The notes below the pieces were generated by a model that was given only the letters and a program-made list of their open reading frames with translations, searched no databases and was not told the origin of the DNA. This document shows positions 20,505 to 28,259 of a stretch of 33,696 nucleotides of DNA, in pieces (the stretch's first letter is position 1; every line of letters begins with the position of its first letter). The DNA comes from an uncultured Paracoccaceae bacterium. GTDB lineage: Bacteria; Pseudomonadota; Alphaproteobacteria; Rhodobacterales; Rhodobacteraceae. The position numbers were made by a program, and so were the translations under genes. Location: the NCBI GenBank assembly GCA_937995865.1, contig CALKJA010000047.1, positions 1 to 33,696 of the forward strand. Reading direction: 5' to 3'.

Positions 20505-20690
20505 ATGAAGATTAAACTTGAGGTAGCGCGAGCGTCTATTGATGGCCCGCAGGATCGGTTTGACGTTATCGACGTGCCCGAAGATGAGGCGCGCCGTATG
20601 ATTGAAGCAGGCCAGGCTACGCTTGTCCGTGACGGGAAGGCCAAGGAAAAAGCTGTGAAGCGCAACAAGCAAGAGATCGCTGTTAAGTGA
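20505..20690 (+). CDS. Small post-capsid hypothetical protein
   Basis: A 61-residue protein (MKIKLEVARASIDGPQDRFDVIDVPEDEARRMIEAGQATLVRDGKAKEKAVKR) with a good AAGGGGAAAAG site. Small proteins like this (DVxxxEAxRMIEAGQA) are regularly found between capsid and connector genes in HK97-like phages of alphaproteobacteria. The role is unknown. Its end overlaps the connector GTG. Confidence 0.72.
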   Translation: MKIKLEVARASIDGPQDRFDVIDVPEDEARRMIEAGQATLVRDGKAKEKAVKRNKQEIAVK

Positions 20691-21274
20691 CCTATCGCAG
20701 CGGCGATCACATTGTTAGCCGTGTCACTGCGGCGACAGGTTATCCTGTGTCTTTGGCTGACATGAAGGACCACTTGCGGGTTGATGGGGCGGACGAAGAC
20801 AGCCTGATTGAATCGTATATTTCCGCTTGTGCTGGCATGATTGGTCCTGAAGGTGAGTTGGGCTTTGCCTTACTTACAGAAACATGGTCGGAGTCGTTTC
20901 AAAGCCCGAACAAGGACGTGTATCTGCGCGTCTTGCCGGTCACCGGGTTGGTTTCTGTCACATATTACGACTTGGATAACGCAGAACAAACGGCATCACT
21001 GCCTGATTTCGAGCTTTATAAGTCAGGGGATTGGGCGTTCGTGCGGTCGGACAACTGGCCCGGTACATACGATAGACCAGACGCCATCACAGTCACTTAC
21101 CAGGCCGGGTTTGGCGCGGAGCCTGACGTGCCTGACGAAATAAAGCAGGCAATCAAGCTGATAGTCGCGCACTGGTATCAAAACCGTGAAAGCTCATCTG
21201 AGAAGAACCTTAAGGAAATACCAATCGCGGCAAGTCATTTGCTGGGGCTGCGCCGCGTGGGGTGGTACGGATGA
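20687..21274 (+). CDS. Head-tail connector (HK97 gp6-like)
   Basis: 195 residues from a GTG (GTGA overlap). The start PVSLADMKDHLRVDGADEDSLIESYISACAGMIGP and the end DVPDEIKQAIKLIVAHWYQNRESSSEKNLKEIPIAASHLLGLRRVGWYG are diagnostic for the gp6-like adaptor family. It forms the ring beneath the portal. The WYG ending is usual. Confidence 0.93.
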   Translation: MTYRSGDHIVSRVTAATGYPVSLADMKDHLRVDGADEDSLIESYISACAGMIGPEGELGFALLTETWSESFQSPNKDVYLRVLPVTGLVSVTYYDLDNAEQTASLPDFELYKSGDWAFVRSDNWPGTYDRPDAITVTYQAGFGAEPDVPDEIKQAIKLIVAHWYQNRESSSEKNLKEIPIAASHLLGLRRVGWYG

Positions 21275-21741
21275 ACGACCAAGACAGGCTTTTCAAGTTC
21301 AAGATGGACCGGCAGGGGTTTGGCAATTTGGCAATTGGCAGTGCGTCAGTTGGGACCTCTACGCCGCTTGTTGTGGATATCCCCGCGCCCGGTGCGGGCT
21401 GGGTTATCGTGCCGTTCAACTTCCATATTCAGGCGCAAGCTGTTGGCTGCCGTTTTCTGAGTTCCTTGCTGGCCAACCCGGTGATAGAAGATCTTGATGC
21501 CAGAACGGTTCGGATCGCGCGCACTGATGATCAGGGTGTCGAAGCTTTTGGGACCGATACGCCCATGCGCCACAACAGTGAATTTGACAGATCTAACGAT
21601 CTTGTGGCTGAGGTGCAGGCAATCTCCGGTTCAAGTCTTGAAAACAAGGGCCTTCGGATGACCTTTAACGGCATAAACTCTACTTACGAGATGCAATATG
21701 CATACTGCGTTTACAAAATCATTGGGGTGATGGATGACTGA
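21271..21741 (+). CDS. Structural protein of unknown role between connector and spike-base genes
   Basis: 156 residues from the ATG overlapping the connector stop. Beta-rich sequence (VGTSTPLVVDIPAPGAGWVIVPFNFHIQAQAVGCRFLSSLLAN, TYEMQYAYCVYKIIG) with no family I can name. Its place beside the spike-base-like gene suggests a head decoration or connector-associated protein. Confidence 0.65.
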   Translation: MNDQDRLFKFKMDRQGFGNLAIGSASVGTSTPLVVDIPAPGAGWVIVPFNFHIQAQAVGCRFLSSLLANPVIEDLDARTVRIARTDDQGVEAFGTDTPMRHNSEFDRSNDLVAEVQAISGSSLENKGLRMTFNGINSTYEMQYAYCVYKIIGVMDD

Positions 21742-21985
21742 TTTTTTTGAAGGATACGACAGCGGCATTTCTGGCCCTGCAACCCGGCACTTCGCCATTA
21801 CCCCTGCTGATGCGGACTTGGCTATCGTGCCTCGTGCGCTTTGGGTTGATGCTGACGGCACGCTCGTTATCCGCGATGCTTTGGGTGCTGACATCACTTA
21901 TAACGTGATAGCGGGCGTGATACTCCCATTCAGGGGCATTCAGATCAGGGCTGCGTCAACCGCCACTGTGGTCGGATGGTACTAA
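21734..21985 (+). CDS. Spike-base-like / head decoration protein
   Basis: An 83-residue protein: MTDFFEGYDSGISGPATRHFAITPADADLAIVPRALWVDADGTLVIRDALGADITYNVIAGVILPFRGIQIRAASTATVVGWY. The pattern S.PATR..AITP.D..DL....RAL.V...G.......G......NV.AG...P.R...... matches the small spike-base family I recall from Rhodobacter gene transfer agent and roseobacter phages (Rcc01079-like). It probably forms the base of a head spike or a decoration. Assigned by memory of the pattern. Confidence 0.68.
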   Translation: MTDFFEGYDSGISGPATRHFAITPADADLAIVPRALWVDADGTLVIRDALGADITYNVIAGVILPFRGIQIRAASTATVVGWY

Positions 21986-21986
21986 C

Positions 21987-22328
21987 GTGCCAACGGCAGG
22001 CGCGCTTGATCAGCGGATAACGTTTCGCGAATACACCGAAGTGCGGGATGATCTTGGCGGCGTAACGCAGACATGGGCGGACTTTGCAGCAGTTCCGACT
22101 GTTTGGGCAAGCGTGAACCCTAGCCGGGGGCGCGAAGCTTTTGAGCATGACCGGGAAAACGCGACCGCAAGTTACAAGTTCATTGTCCGCTATCGTGATG
22201 ATGTAGACGAACGTCACGCAATTTTGTGGAAAGGCGTTCTCTACAATATCCGGTCCGTCAACATCGCTTCGCAGCGCGATCTCTATCTTGAAATTCATGC
22301 GGAACGTGGCGTTGGGGGTGCAGGCTGA
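21987..22328 (+). CDS. Head-tail adaptor / head closure protein
   Basis: 113 residues from a GTG one base after the previous stop. The family pattern is clear: AGALDQRITFREYTEVRDDLGGVTQTWADFAAVPTVWASVNPSRGREAFEHDRENATASYKFIVRYRDDVDERHAILWKGVLYNIRSVN. This is the SPP1 gp16/HK97 head-closure adaptor family that plugs the connector and joins the tail. Confidence 0.9.
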   Translation: MPTAGALDQRITFREYTEVRDDLGGVTQTWADFAAVPTVWASVNPSRGREAFEHDRENATASYKFIVRYRDDVDERHAILWKGVLYNIRSVNIASQRDLYLEIHAERGVGGAG

Positions 22329-22741
22329 TGGACAATGGTAACGGCCTGGACGTTCAGGGTCTTGATGATGTTGAACGGGTCTTGGGTGAAATGGCCCCGC
22401 GTGAAGCGTTTAACCTAACCCGCTCAACGGTTCATGTCGTAGCTGGTGAAATCGCAAAAGACGCCCGCCGGGATATGCCGGTTGATGAGGGTGACCTAAA
22501 AGCTGGAACGAAGCACAAGCGCGAAAGGCCGCGTGGTGACAGTGTTGAATCGACAGTCAGATCACGCGAGTTTTATTGGCGGTTTCTGGAATACGGCGAC
22601 GGCCCAGACGGCGAAGAGCACGCGATGTTTGGCAAGGCTGTCAACAAATTTGCCGCCAACCGCGAAACCATACTGACGCAGTTGTTTGTAAAAAAGCTTG
22701 AGCAGCGCCTTGCGCGCTTGGCGAGGCAGCAAGGCGGATGA
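22328..22741 (+). CDS. HK97 gp10-like tail completion protein
   Basis: 137 residues overlapping both neighbours. The conserved part is LDDVERVLGEMAPREAFNLTRSTVHVVAGEIAKDARRDMPVDEGDLKAGTKHKRERPRG, followed by FYWRFLEYGDGPDGEEHAMFGKAVNKF, typical of gp10/HK97-type proteins. It acts at the head-tail joint or tail completion step. Confidence 0.88.
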   Translation: MDNGNGLDVQGLDDVERVLGEMAPREAFNLTRSTVHVVAGEIAKDARRDMPVDEGDLKAGTKHKRERPRGDSVESTVRSREFYWRFLEYGDGPDGEEHAMFGKAVNKFAANRETILTQLFVKKLEQRLARLARQQGG

Positions 22742-23139
22742 ATATCGATACTGAGATGCCAAGGGGCCTTGTGGCTGTGCTGGATGCCGCGCAAGCGTCT
22801 CTGGGTGTAACCGGGATATACGACAGGAAGCCACAGGATGGGCCGGGGTCTACAGCGTTTCCTTACGTGGTTTATTCTGTGTTTCCAACCATGCTGGACA
22901 CCAGCACTGAGTTTGGTTTCCGGGTTTTGATCCGCATTAAGGTTTACGACCAAGGTGGAAGCAAGACCCGCGCGCTTGGTGTGCTGGGCGGCGTCTATGA
23001 TCTGTTGCACCGGCAAAACCTGAGCGTGTCGGGGTTCAACGTCTATGACCTTTATCAGTCAGAATCAGATTGCACAGTAAGTGCAGACGGAAACGTGCGC
23101 GGACTTAGCGAATACGTGGCTTACGCAGAAGCCGAATAA
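22738..23139 (+). CDS. DUF3168-type tail terminator protein
   Basis: 133 residues with ATGA overlap to the previous gene. The pattern GVTGIYDRKPQDGPGSTAFPYVVYSVFPTMLDTSTEFGFRVLIRIKVYDQGGSKTRALGVLGGVYDLLHRQNL is that of DUF3168 proteins, which cap the tail tube and bind the head connector. Position before the tube protein agrees. Confidence 0.9.
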   Translation: MNIDTEMPRGLVAVLDAAQASLGVTGIYDRKPQDGPGSTAFPYVVYSVFPTMLDTSTEFGFRVLIRIKVYDQGGSKTRALGVLGGVYDLLHRQNLSVSGFNVYDLYQSESDCTVSADGNVRGLSEYVAYAEAE

Positions 23140-23180
23140 GGCGGGTTTTCCGCGCAATTTCTCAGTAAATGGAGGCCGAT

Positions 23181-23582
23181 ATGGCTAAGCAAGCAGGGCG
23201 TCTATTCGTCCTTAAAAAGAACAATGTGACAATTGGTGGAGGGCTTGAGCATGGCCTAACCGTAAACGGTGAACCTATCGACGTACAGTCGAAAGAGGAT
23301 CTTGGGTTTGTGACATACTTGGCGGATACGCTGGTTGGCCGGTCTTGTGTTGTTACGATCAGCGGCCTGGATAGCGACAAGGTTCTTCGCGGGCTGGCGC
23401 TGGATACTGACCCGGCATCCGTGTTTCTTACGGACATCACGCTTGAATACGGTGACGGTGATGTGCTGAGCGGTGATTTCGTCATGACGGGCTTTGGCAA
23501 CACCGGCAGCAATGACGCTGGTCTGCAGTTCTCGGCCACATTCACCAGTGACGGTCAATGGACCTACACGCCTGGGGTTTAA
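23181..23582 (+). CDS. Major tail tube protein (TP901-1 family)
   Basis: 133 residues from the ATG behind GGAGG (MAKQAGRLFVLKKNNVTIGGGLEHGLTVNGEPIDVQSKEDLGFVTYLADTLVGRSCVVTISGLDSD). This matches the phage major tail protein 2 family. It is beta-rich and forms the hexameric rings of the tail tube. The ORF-track start is four codons earlier, before the ribosome site. Confidence 0.93.
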   Translation: MAKQAGRLFVLKKNNVTIGGGLEHGLTVNGEPIDVQSKEDLGFVTYLADTLVGRSCVVTISGLDSDKVLRGLALDTDPASVFLTDITLEYGDGDVLSGDFVMTGFGNTGSNDAGLQFSATFTSDGQWTYTPGV

Positions 23583-23585
23583 TGA

Positions 23586-23987
23586 ATGGAGTCTTTTGAG
23601 CGCGTAGAACTTGATTGGAAAGGCGAAACCTATGCGGTTGAGCCTGACAGGGTCATGGGTCTTGTTCTCTCTATTGAGCAGGCATTGACCCAAGGACATC
23701 AACAGCAAGCAATGTCAGTTCTGTTCCGGGCTGAAGGCCCCCCGCACGGCGTTCTAGCGGCTGGGTATGGCGCTGCGTTGCGCTACGCAGGGGTCAAGGT
23801 AAGAGACGATGAGGTTTATCTTTATTTTCAGTCTGGTCTTGCTGAAGGTGATGCGTCTCGTATTGAAATGGTGCAGGCCGCTACGATGGGTTTGATTGCC
23901 ATTATGTCGCCGCCTATGGGGCGTGTGTTCGATCTGGCCGCTGATTTGCCCGGCGGCGATATAAAAAAAAAGAAGAACTCGGCCTAG
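23586..23987 (+). CDS. Tail assembly chaperone, short form (gpG-like)
   Basis: 133 residues made by normal translation (FERVELDWKGETYAVEPDRVMGLVLSIEQALT). It ends just after the poly-A run in IKKKKNSA. Together with the -1 extension it forms the G/GT pair that chaperones the tape measure and recruits tube subunits. Confidence 0.85.
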   Translation: MESFERVELDWKGETYAVEPDRVMGLVLSIEQALTQGHQQQAMSVLFRAEGPPHGVLAAGYGAALRYAGVKVRDDEVYLYFQSGLAEGDASRIEMVQAATMGLIAIMSPPMGRVFDLAADLPGGDIKKKKNSA

Positions 23988-24184
23988 TCCGGGGGCTTCA
24001 TAAGATTGCCGTAGGGTCCAAGCTTGTGTCAGCAAGTGAGTTCTGGCGGATGACCCCTTGGCAGGTTTGGTGGGTCATAGAAGACAATATGCCTGACGAA
24101 TTACCTAGTATGATGATGCAGTCTGACATTGATGAAATCACATTGATGATCGAACGCGCCAAGAAGGAAGAGCAATATGGCTAG
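23586..24184 (+). CDS. Tail assembly chaperone, -1 frameshift product (gpGT-like)
   Basis: The same start as the short form. At 23966-23972 the zero frame reads A AAA AAG, the classic slippery heptamer, inside an A9 run. After a -1 step the frame continues LGLVRGLHKIAVGSKLVSASEFWRMTPWQVWWVIEDNMPDELPSMMMQSDIDEITLMIERAKKEEQYG to TAG at 24182-24184. FWRMTPWQVWW is typical of T domains. The product is about 199 residues. Its end overlaps the tape measure start by 8 bases. Confidence 0.85.
23963..23972 (+). promoter_or_regulatory. Programmed -1 frameshift site A AAA AAG
   Basis: A9 followed by G; the zero frame reads ATA AAA AAA AAG. The heptamer A AAA AAG is identical to that of E. coli dnaX. 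CGGGGGC lies about 20 bases on and could form a stimulatory structure. Confidence 0.85.
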
Positions 24185-25841
24185 CGTTGTTGGTGATATC
24201 GTTGTCAGGGTCGGAGCGAACGTCCGTGACTTCAGAAATGGGATGCGCGATGTAGGGCGCGAGGGTGCCCGAATGGGTGAAAACGTCGCGAAGGCAAGTG
24301 CTGTTGTTGTTGCGGCCATGACGGCTATTACAGCCTCTGTACTCGCGATGGCAAAGGAAGCGGCGGAAGCTGGCACGGAAATAAAAAATCTATCTGACGT
24401 TGCTGGTGTTGGAACAACAGAGTTTCAGAAGATGGCTGCGGCAACCGCGTCTGTTGGTGTTGAGCAGGATAAGCTTTCTGACATTCTGAAGGATGTTAAC
24501 GATAAATTCGGTGACTATATGGCTACGGGCGCTGGCCCCTTGGCCGATTTCTTTGAGAACATCGCGCCACTTGTAGGTGTGACAGCGGATCAGTTTGCCC
24601 GGCTTTCTGGACCGGAGGCCTTGCAGCTTTATGTCACGTCTCTTGAGGAGGCCAGCGTGTCTCAACAAGAGATGACGTTTTATATGGAGGCGCTTGCGTC
24701 GGACGCAACAAGCCTTATTCCGCTGCTGGCGAACGGCGGCGCGGCTATGAGGGACCTTGGCGACGAGGCAGAGCGTGCGGGGCGTGTGCTGAGTGAAGAT
24801 GCGATTGACGGCGCAGTAGAGCTTAATAGGGAGTTAAAAGCACTTACTGAGACTATGAGGATGCAGGCAACAGCCGCAGTTCTGGAGCACAAGGAAGAAC
24901 TGTTAATCCTCGTATCGTTCATATCTGATAAAGTGCTGCCCGCCTTGTCATGGATGGTTGGGATACTTGTTAAATCTGCTGAGGGCTGGGCTGCTTTGGG
25001 TCGGGCCGCACGTGATGCCGTGCAGCCCCTAACTGACGCGATTGCGCTGATGGAGCGATCCGGCACACCTGAATATGGGGCTGCGGGGACTGGTGCGCCA
25101 AATCCGTTTGAGGGTCCTAACGCAATAACATCTGACGAGTTTTTTGGTAGTGCCGCTCCTGCCGCCAGCGTGGAAGAGCGGCAAGAAGATCTGGAGTCGT
25201 ATCTTGACGATCTACCGCCCGCACCAACTCCTAAAGTGTATAGCGGTAGGTCGGGGCAGGGTGGCCCTGATGCGGACCAAATCCTTGAAGGCCTTGTTGC
25301 CGCGCGGCAGGCTGCAAACGAAGAGATTGAGGAAGAGGAAGAGCGCCACGCGGGGCGGGTGTTCGAAATCAAGGAAGAAAGTCTTGAGGAAATTGCCGAA
25401 GCCGAAGCCAAAGCGGCGCAGGCTCGGTATCAAGCCTATTCACAGGCTTTCAACGATGTGGCCAGCTTGGCCAATTCCGAGAACGACAAGCTGGCAAAGA
25501 TAGGCCAAGCGGCGGCGCAAATACAAATTGTCCGCGAGGGTGTCCAGTCTGCTTCAAGCGCATGGCAAAAGGGTATGCAGATCGGCGGACCACCACTCGC
25601 AGCAGCTTTTGCGGCGGCATCTGCGGCCAAAACAGCGGCCTTGCTTTCACAGGTCGGCGGTAGTGGCGGCGGGGGCGGCGGTTCATCGTTTGGCACTTCG
25701 GCGAGCGAAGGGCCTCTGGCGGTTACGCTGCAGGGCGTCAGTCCTGATGAGTTAATCTCAGGTGCCAGCGTAAGCGATCTGTTTGAAAGATTGAGTGAAG
25801 AGGCAGGCGACCGTGGCATTACGTTTGTAGGGGCATCCTGA
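24177..25841 (+). CDS. Tape measure protein
   Basis: A 554-residue protein starting MASVVGDIVVRVGANVRDFRNGMRDVGREGARMG, a typical tape measure opening. Long helical stretches and two hydrophobic regions follow (ASAVVVAAMTAITASVLAMA near 50 and LILVSFISDKVLPALSWMVGILV near 250). The linker (about 300-370) is Pro/Gly-rich, then comes a charged coiled coil (NEEIEEEEERHAGRVFEIKEESLEEIAEAEAKAAQARY) and a Gly-rich C-terminus. At about 1.5 angstrom per residue it predicts a tail near 80 nm. It sets tail length and is ejected with the DNA. Confidence 0.93.
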   Translation: MASVVGDIVVRVGANVRDFRNGMRDVGREGARMGENVAKASAVVVAAMTAITASVLAMAKEAAEAGTEIKNLSDVAGVGTTEFQKMAAATASVGVEQDKLSDILKDVNDKFGDYMATGAGPLADFFENIAPLVGVTADQFARLSGPEALQLYVTSLEEASVSQQEMTFYMEALASDATSLIPLLANGGAAMRDLGDEAERAGRVLSEDAIDGAVELNRELKALTETMRMQATAAVLEHKEELLILVSFISDKVLPALSWMVGILVKSAEGWAALGRAARDAVQPLTDAIALMERSGTPEYGAAGTGAPNPFEGPNAITSDEFFGSAAPAASVEERQEDLESYLDDLPPAPTPKVYSGRSGQGGPDADQILEGLVAARQAANEEIEEEEERHAGRVFEIKEESLEEIAEAEAKAAQARYQAYSQAFNDVASLANSENDKLAKIGQAAAQIQIVREGVQSASSAWQKGMQIGGPPLAAAFAAASAAKTAALLSQVGGSGGGGGGSSFGTSASEGPLAVTLQGVSPDELISGASVSDLFERLSEEAGDRGITFVGAS

Positions 25842-26671
25842 TGGGGCTGAATATCACGCAATTGCGCCTTAGTCAGATGGCCGCAGAGGGTTACGAGAAC
25901 AACCCACTGGCAACGGCTTACGATTATACCTCTGATGCTACGCTGTCATCAAATACGACAGACCTTGCTGATGGTGACATTGCGAACTTGAATGACCCCG
26001 GCACGTTTAGCTTTTGGTCGCCTGATACATCGGGCATCACATCGCTGACCCTGACTGCAGTCTTGGCCGCGTCTCAGGTGGTGAATTTCATCGGCCTTGT
26101 TGCCCATAATCTCGGCGACACGCTGCCAGCGATTACGTTTGCTTACAGTGATGACGGCGGCGCAACTTGGTTCGACATCGATACTGTCACTGTAGTGGAC
26201 GATTCAAACATCGGACTTTACTTTCAAGATGTGGCGGCAGGCAGGTTTCGCCTGACGTTCGCAATATCTGATGGCGATGCTATCTCAATAGGCGCACTGG
26301 CCATAAGTGACATGCTTGCCTTTCCGTCGCGCATTTATAGTGGATACACGCCATCGCTGCAAGCGACTGCGGTTGAGTTGCAATCAAACGTGACCGAGGG
26401 CGGTAACTACATCGGTTCTTCCTTTGTTCGTCGCGGCCAGATGGGGTCTGTTGCGCTTGAGCATCTTTCCAGTGACTTCATTAGGGGTGACCGATTTCGT
26501 GCATTCCAGACCCGGTTCAATAATGGTCTACCGATGTTCTGGGCGTGGCGGCCTCTCAAGTATGAAGATCTGAAATATGCTTGGCGTTCGGGTGATGTGA
26601 TTACACCAACGAATATGGGCATACTGGACCTGATGGCGTTCACGATGAAGTTCCGGGCATACGATGGCTGA
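25841..26671 (+). CDS. Distal tail-type protein
   Basis: 276 residues overlapping the tape measure stop (TGATG). The first 170 residues are a beta-sandwich-like region (SDATLSSNTTDLADGDIANLNDPGTFSFWSP, GATWFDIDTVTVV). The rest resembles distal tail proteins (SFVRRGQMGSVALEHLSSDFIRGDRFRAFQTRFNNGLPMFWAWRPLKYEDLKYAWRSGDVITPTNMGILDLMAFTMKFRAYDG). It probably links tube and hub. Family assigned by position and overall look. Confidence 0.68.
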   Translation: MGLNITQLRLSQMAAEGYENNPLATAYDYTSDATLSSNTTDLADGDIANLNDPGTFSFWSPDTSGITSLTLTAVLAASQVVNFIGLVAHNLGDTLPAITFAYSDDGGATWFDIDTVTVVDDSNIGLYFQDVAAGRFRLTFAISDGDAISIGALAISDMLAFPSRIYSGYTPSLQATAVELQSNVTEGGNYIGSSFVRRGQMGSVALEHLSSDFIRGDRFRAFQTRFNNGLPMFWAWRPLKYEDLKYAWRSGDVITPTNMGILDLMAFTMKFRAYDG

Positions 26672-28256
26672 GATTATTCAAATCGTTGAGTTCGATATGG
26701 ACTTTTGCGCGCTGTCATACGGGACAGGGGCTTGTAATGCTGTTCTAGGTTCAACCGGGCAGGCCAAGTGCTTCAACACGTTCAAGACTTGCCAGGATAA
26801 AGCTAATTATGACAAGGGTTCTCTGACGCTTCGCTTTGGCAAGAACGTTGACGGGATGCCCAAGGGCGTTACGATCTTTCCTGCCCTCACGTCTGTGTCA
26901 ATCAATCCGCTCAAGATCAACCTTTCTGCGCTTGACGGTGACCTAAGCCCATTGGGGCGTAGCGAGCGCGTCACGATCAAGATGAAGGATTTTCTCTATT
27001 CTGATGTGCTGACTGACAAGTATAGGGCCGAGCGCATTTCTGGGGCCGCACAGCAAAGCGGCATTGGCTACAATCCGCACGACCAAGGCACGTTCTTTTC
27101 GCGTTTGGCTTCGCGCAATCCGTTTTACTTTGGTCGTGCGATCCGGGTTTTGCAGGGCGATCCCGGGCAGGCGCTGTCCGCGATGGACACCCGGCATTAC
27201 GTTGTCGAGGAATTTTCAAGCCCTGATGTGAATGGCAACGTTACGATTGTTGCGCGCGATTTGTTTTCTGCGACAAGAAATGAAAGCGCGCTTTGTCCGC
27301 AGTATTCGGGGGCCGTGTCCGGTGAAAGTGACAATCCTTTTGAACTTGAACCGGCAGGCATAGGAGCAACTCTACCCGCGTCAGGGAAGTGCTTGATCAA
27401 AGGTAAGATAACAGACTTCACAAGATTGGGTGATGTTATAACTCTATCTGATCCGCCAGATGGGTCATTAACGGGCGCTTCATTTCAGCCGGTTTATGTG
27501 GTTGAGAATGAAGCTGTTAACGATGTTCTCTATGATTTAATTGTCAACTTTCTTGGTGCTGACGCATCGCTGATAGATAGTTCGGCGTGGCAGTCAGAAT
27601 ACGACAATTACGGCGCTGGCATGACGTTAGACGCGCAACTGACAGAGCCCGAGAACGCCTTGGATCTTATATCAGAAATTTGTCAGCTTGGCGTCGTTGT
27701 TTGGATGGACACCAGATCGCAGAAAATAGAGTACAGGCATGTTAGAGCGCCTTCTGAAATTGAAGTTTCTGAAATAAATGATGATCGGAATATTCTTGAA
27801 AGGTCCATCAAGACAACAGACCGACATGACTTGCGCGTGTCTCAGGTTGCTTTTTATCATGACATCATTGACCCGAAGGCAAGCGCGTCCTCCAATGACA
27901 ACTTTGATAAGCTATTACTGACAGTAGATCTGGATTCGGAAAGCACAAACCAATACAATAAGTCAAATGTGAAGACGTTTTACACGCGCTGGATTGGCGC
28001 GGATGATACCGCACTTACAGCCATTGCTGCGCGCCTTTTGGATCGAAATAACGAAATTCCCACGGACATGACGTTTGATATAGATATAAAAGATAGGGCG
28101 CTTGTGCCTGTCATGGGGTTTATCGACGTAACCAGCCGTGTGTTTAGTGATTTCGACGGCGCGTCCCAAACAATCCGAATGCAGGTTAAAGAAGTAAACG
28201 AAATTATGCCGGGTATTCGTGCGCGAATTACAGCCCAGAGCATAGGCGAGGGATAG
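26664..28256 (+). CDS. Tail hub / baseplate protein with N-terminal Cys4 site
   Basis: A 530-residue central tail tip protein. The N-terminus has four cysteines, C15-x8-C24-x11-C36-x6-C43 (CALSYGTGACNAVLGSTGQAKCFNTFKTC). The x8 and x6 spacings equal those I recall for the iron-sulfur ligands of lambda gpL. The middle has hub-like segments (VTIKMKDFLYSDVLTDKYRAERISGA, TFFSRLASRNPFYFGRAIRVLQGD, HYVVEEFSSPDVNGNVTIVARD). The C-terminal half (ENALDLISEICQLGVVVWMDTRSQKIEYRHVRAP) is like phage hub proteins that form the ring around the tip. Hub role likely, cluster inferred. Confidence 0.72.
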   Translation: MAEIIQIVEFDMDFCALSYGTGACNAVLGSTGQAKCFNTFKTCQDKANYDKGSLTLRFGKNVDGMPKGVTIFPALTSVSINPLKINLSALDGDLSPLGRSERVTIKMKDFLYSDVLTDKYRAERISGAAQQSGIGYNPHDQGTFFSRLASRNPFYFGRAIRVLQGDPGQALSAMDTRHYVVEEFSSPDVNGNVTIVARDLFSATRNESALCPQYSGAVSGESDNPFELEPAGIGATLPASGKCLIKGKITDFTRLGDVITLSDPPDGSLTGASFQPVYVVENEAVNDVLYDLIVNFLGADASLIDSSAWQSEYDNYGAGMTLDAQLTEPENALDLISEICQLGVVVWMDTRSQKIEYRHVRAPSEIEVSEINDDRNILERSIKTTDRHDLRVSQVAFYHDIIDPKASASSNDNFDKLLLTVDLDSESTNQYNKSNVKTFYTRWIGADDTALTAIAARLLDRNNEIPTDMTFDIDIKDRALVPVMGFIDVTSRVFSDFDGASQTIRMQVKEVNEIMPGIRARITAQSIGEG

Positions 28257-28259
28257 AAA

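Noticed and set aside
20687-20773. Frameshift between post-capsid protein and connector
   Set aside because: The GTGA overlap gives a normal start for the connector and both proteins look complete.
24680-25411. 243-residue minus-strand ORF
   Set aside because: Serine/alanine-rich shadow of the tape measure gene; low complexity and no start signals.
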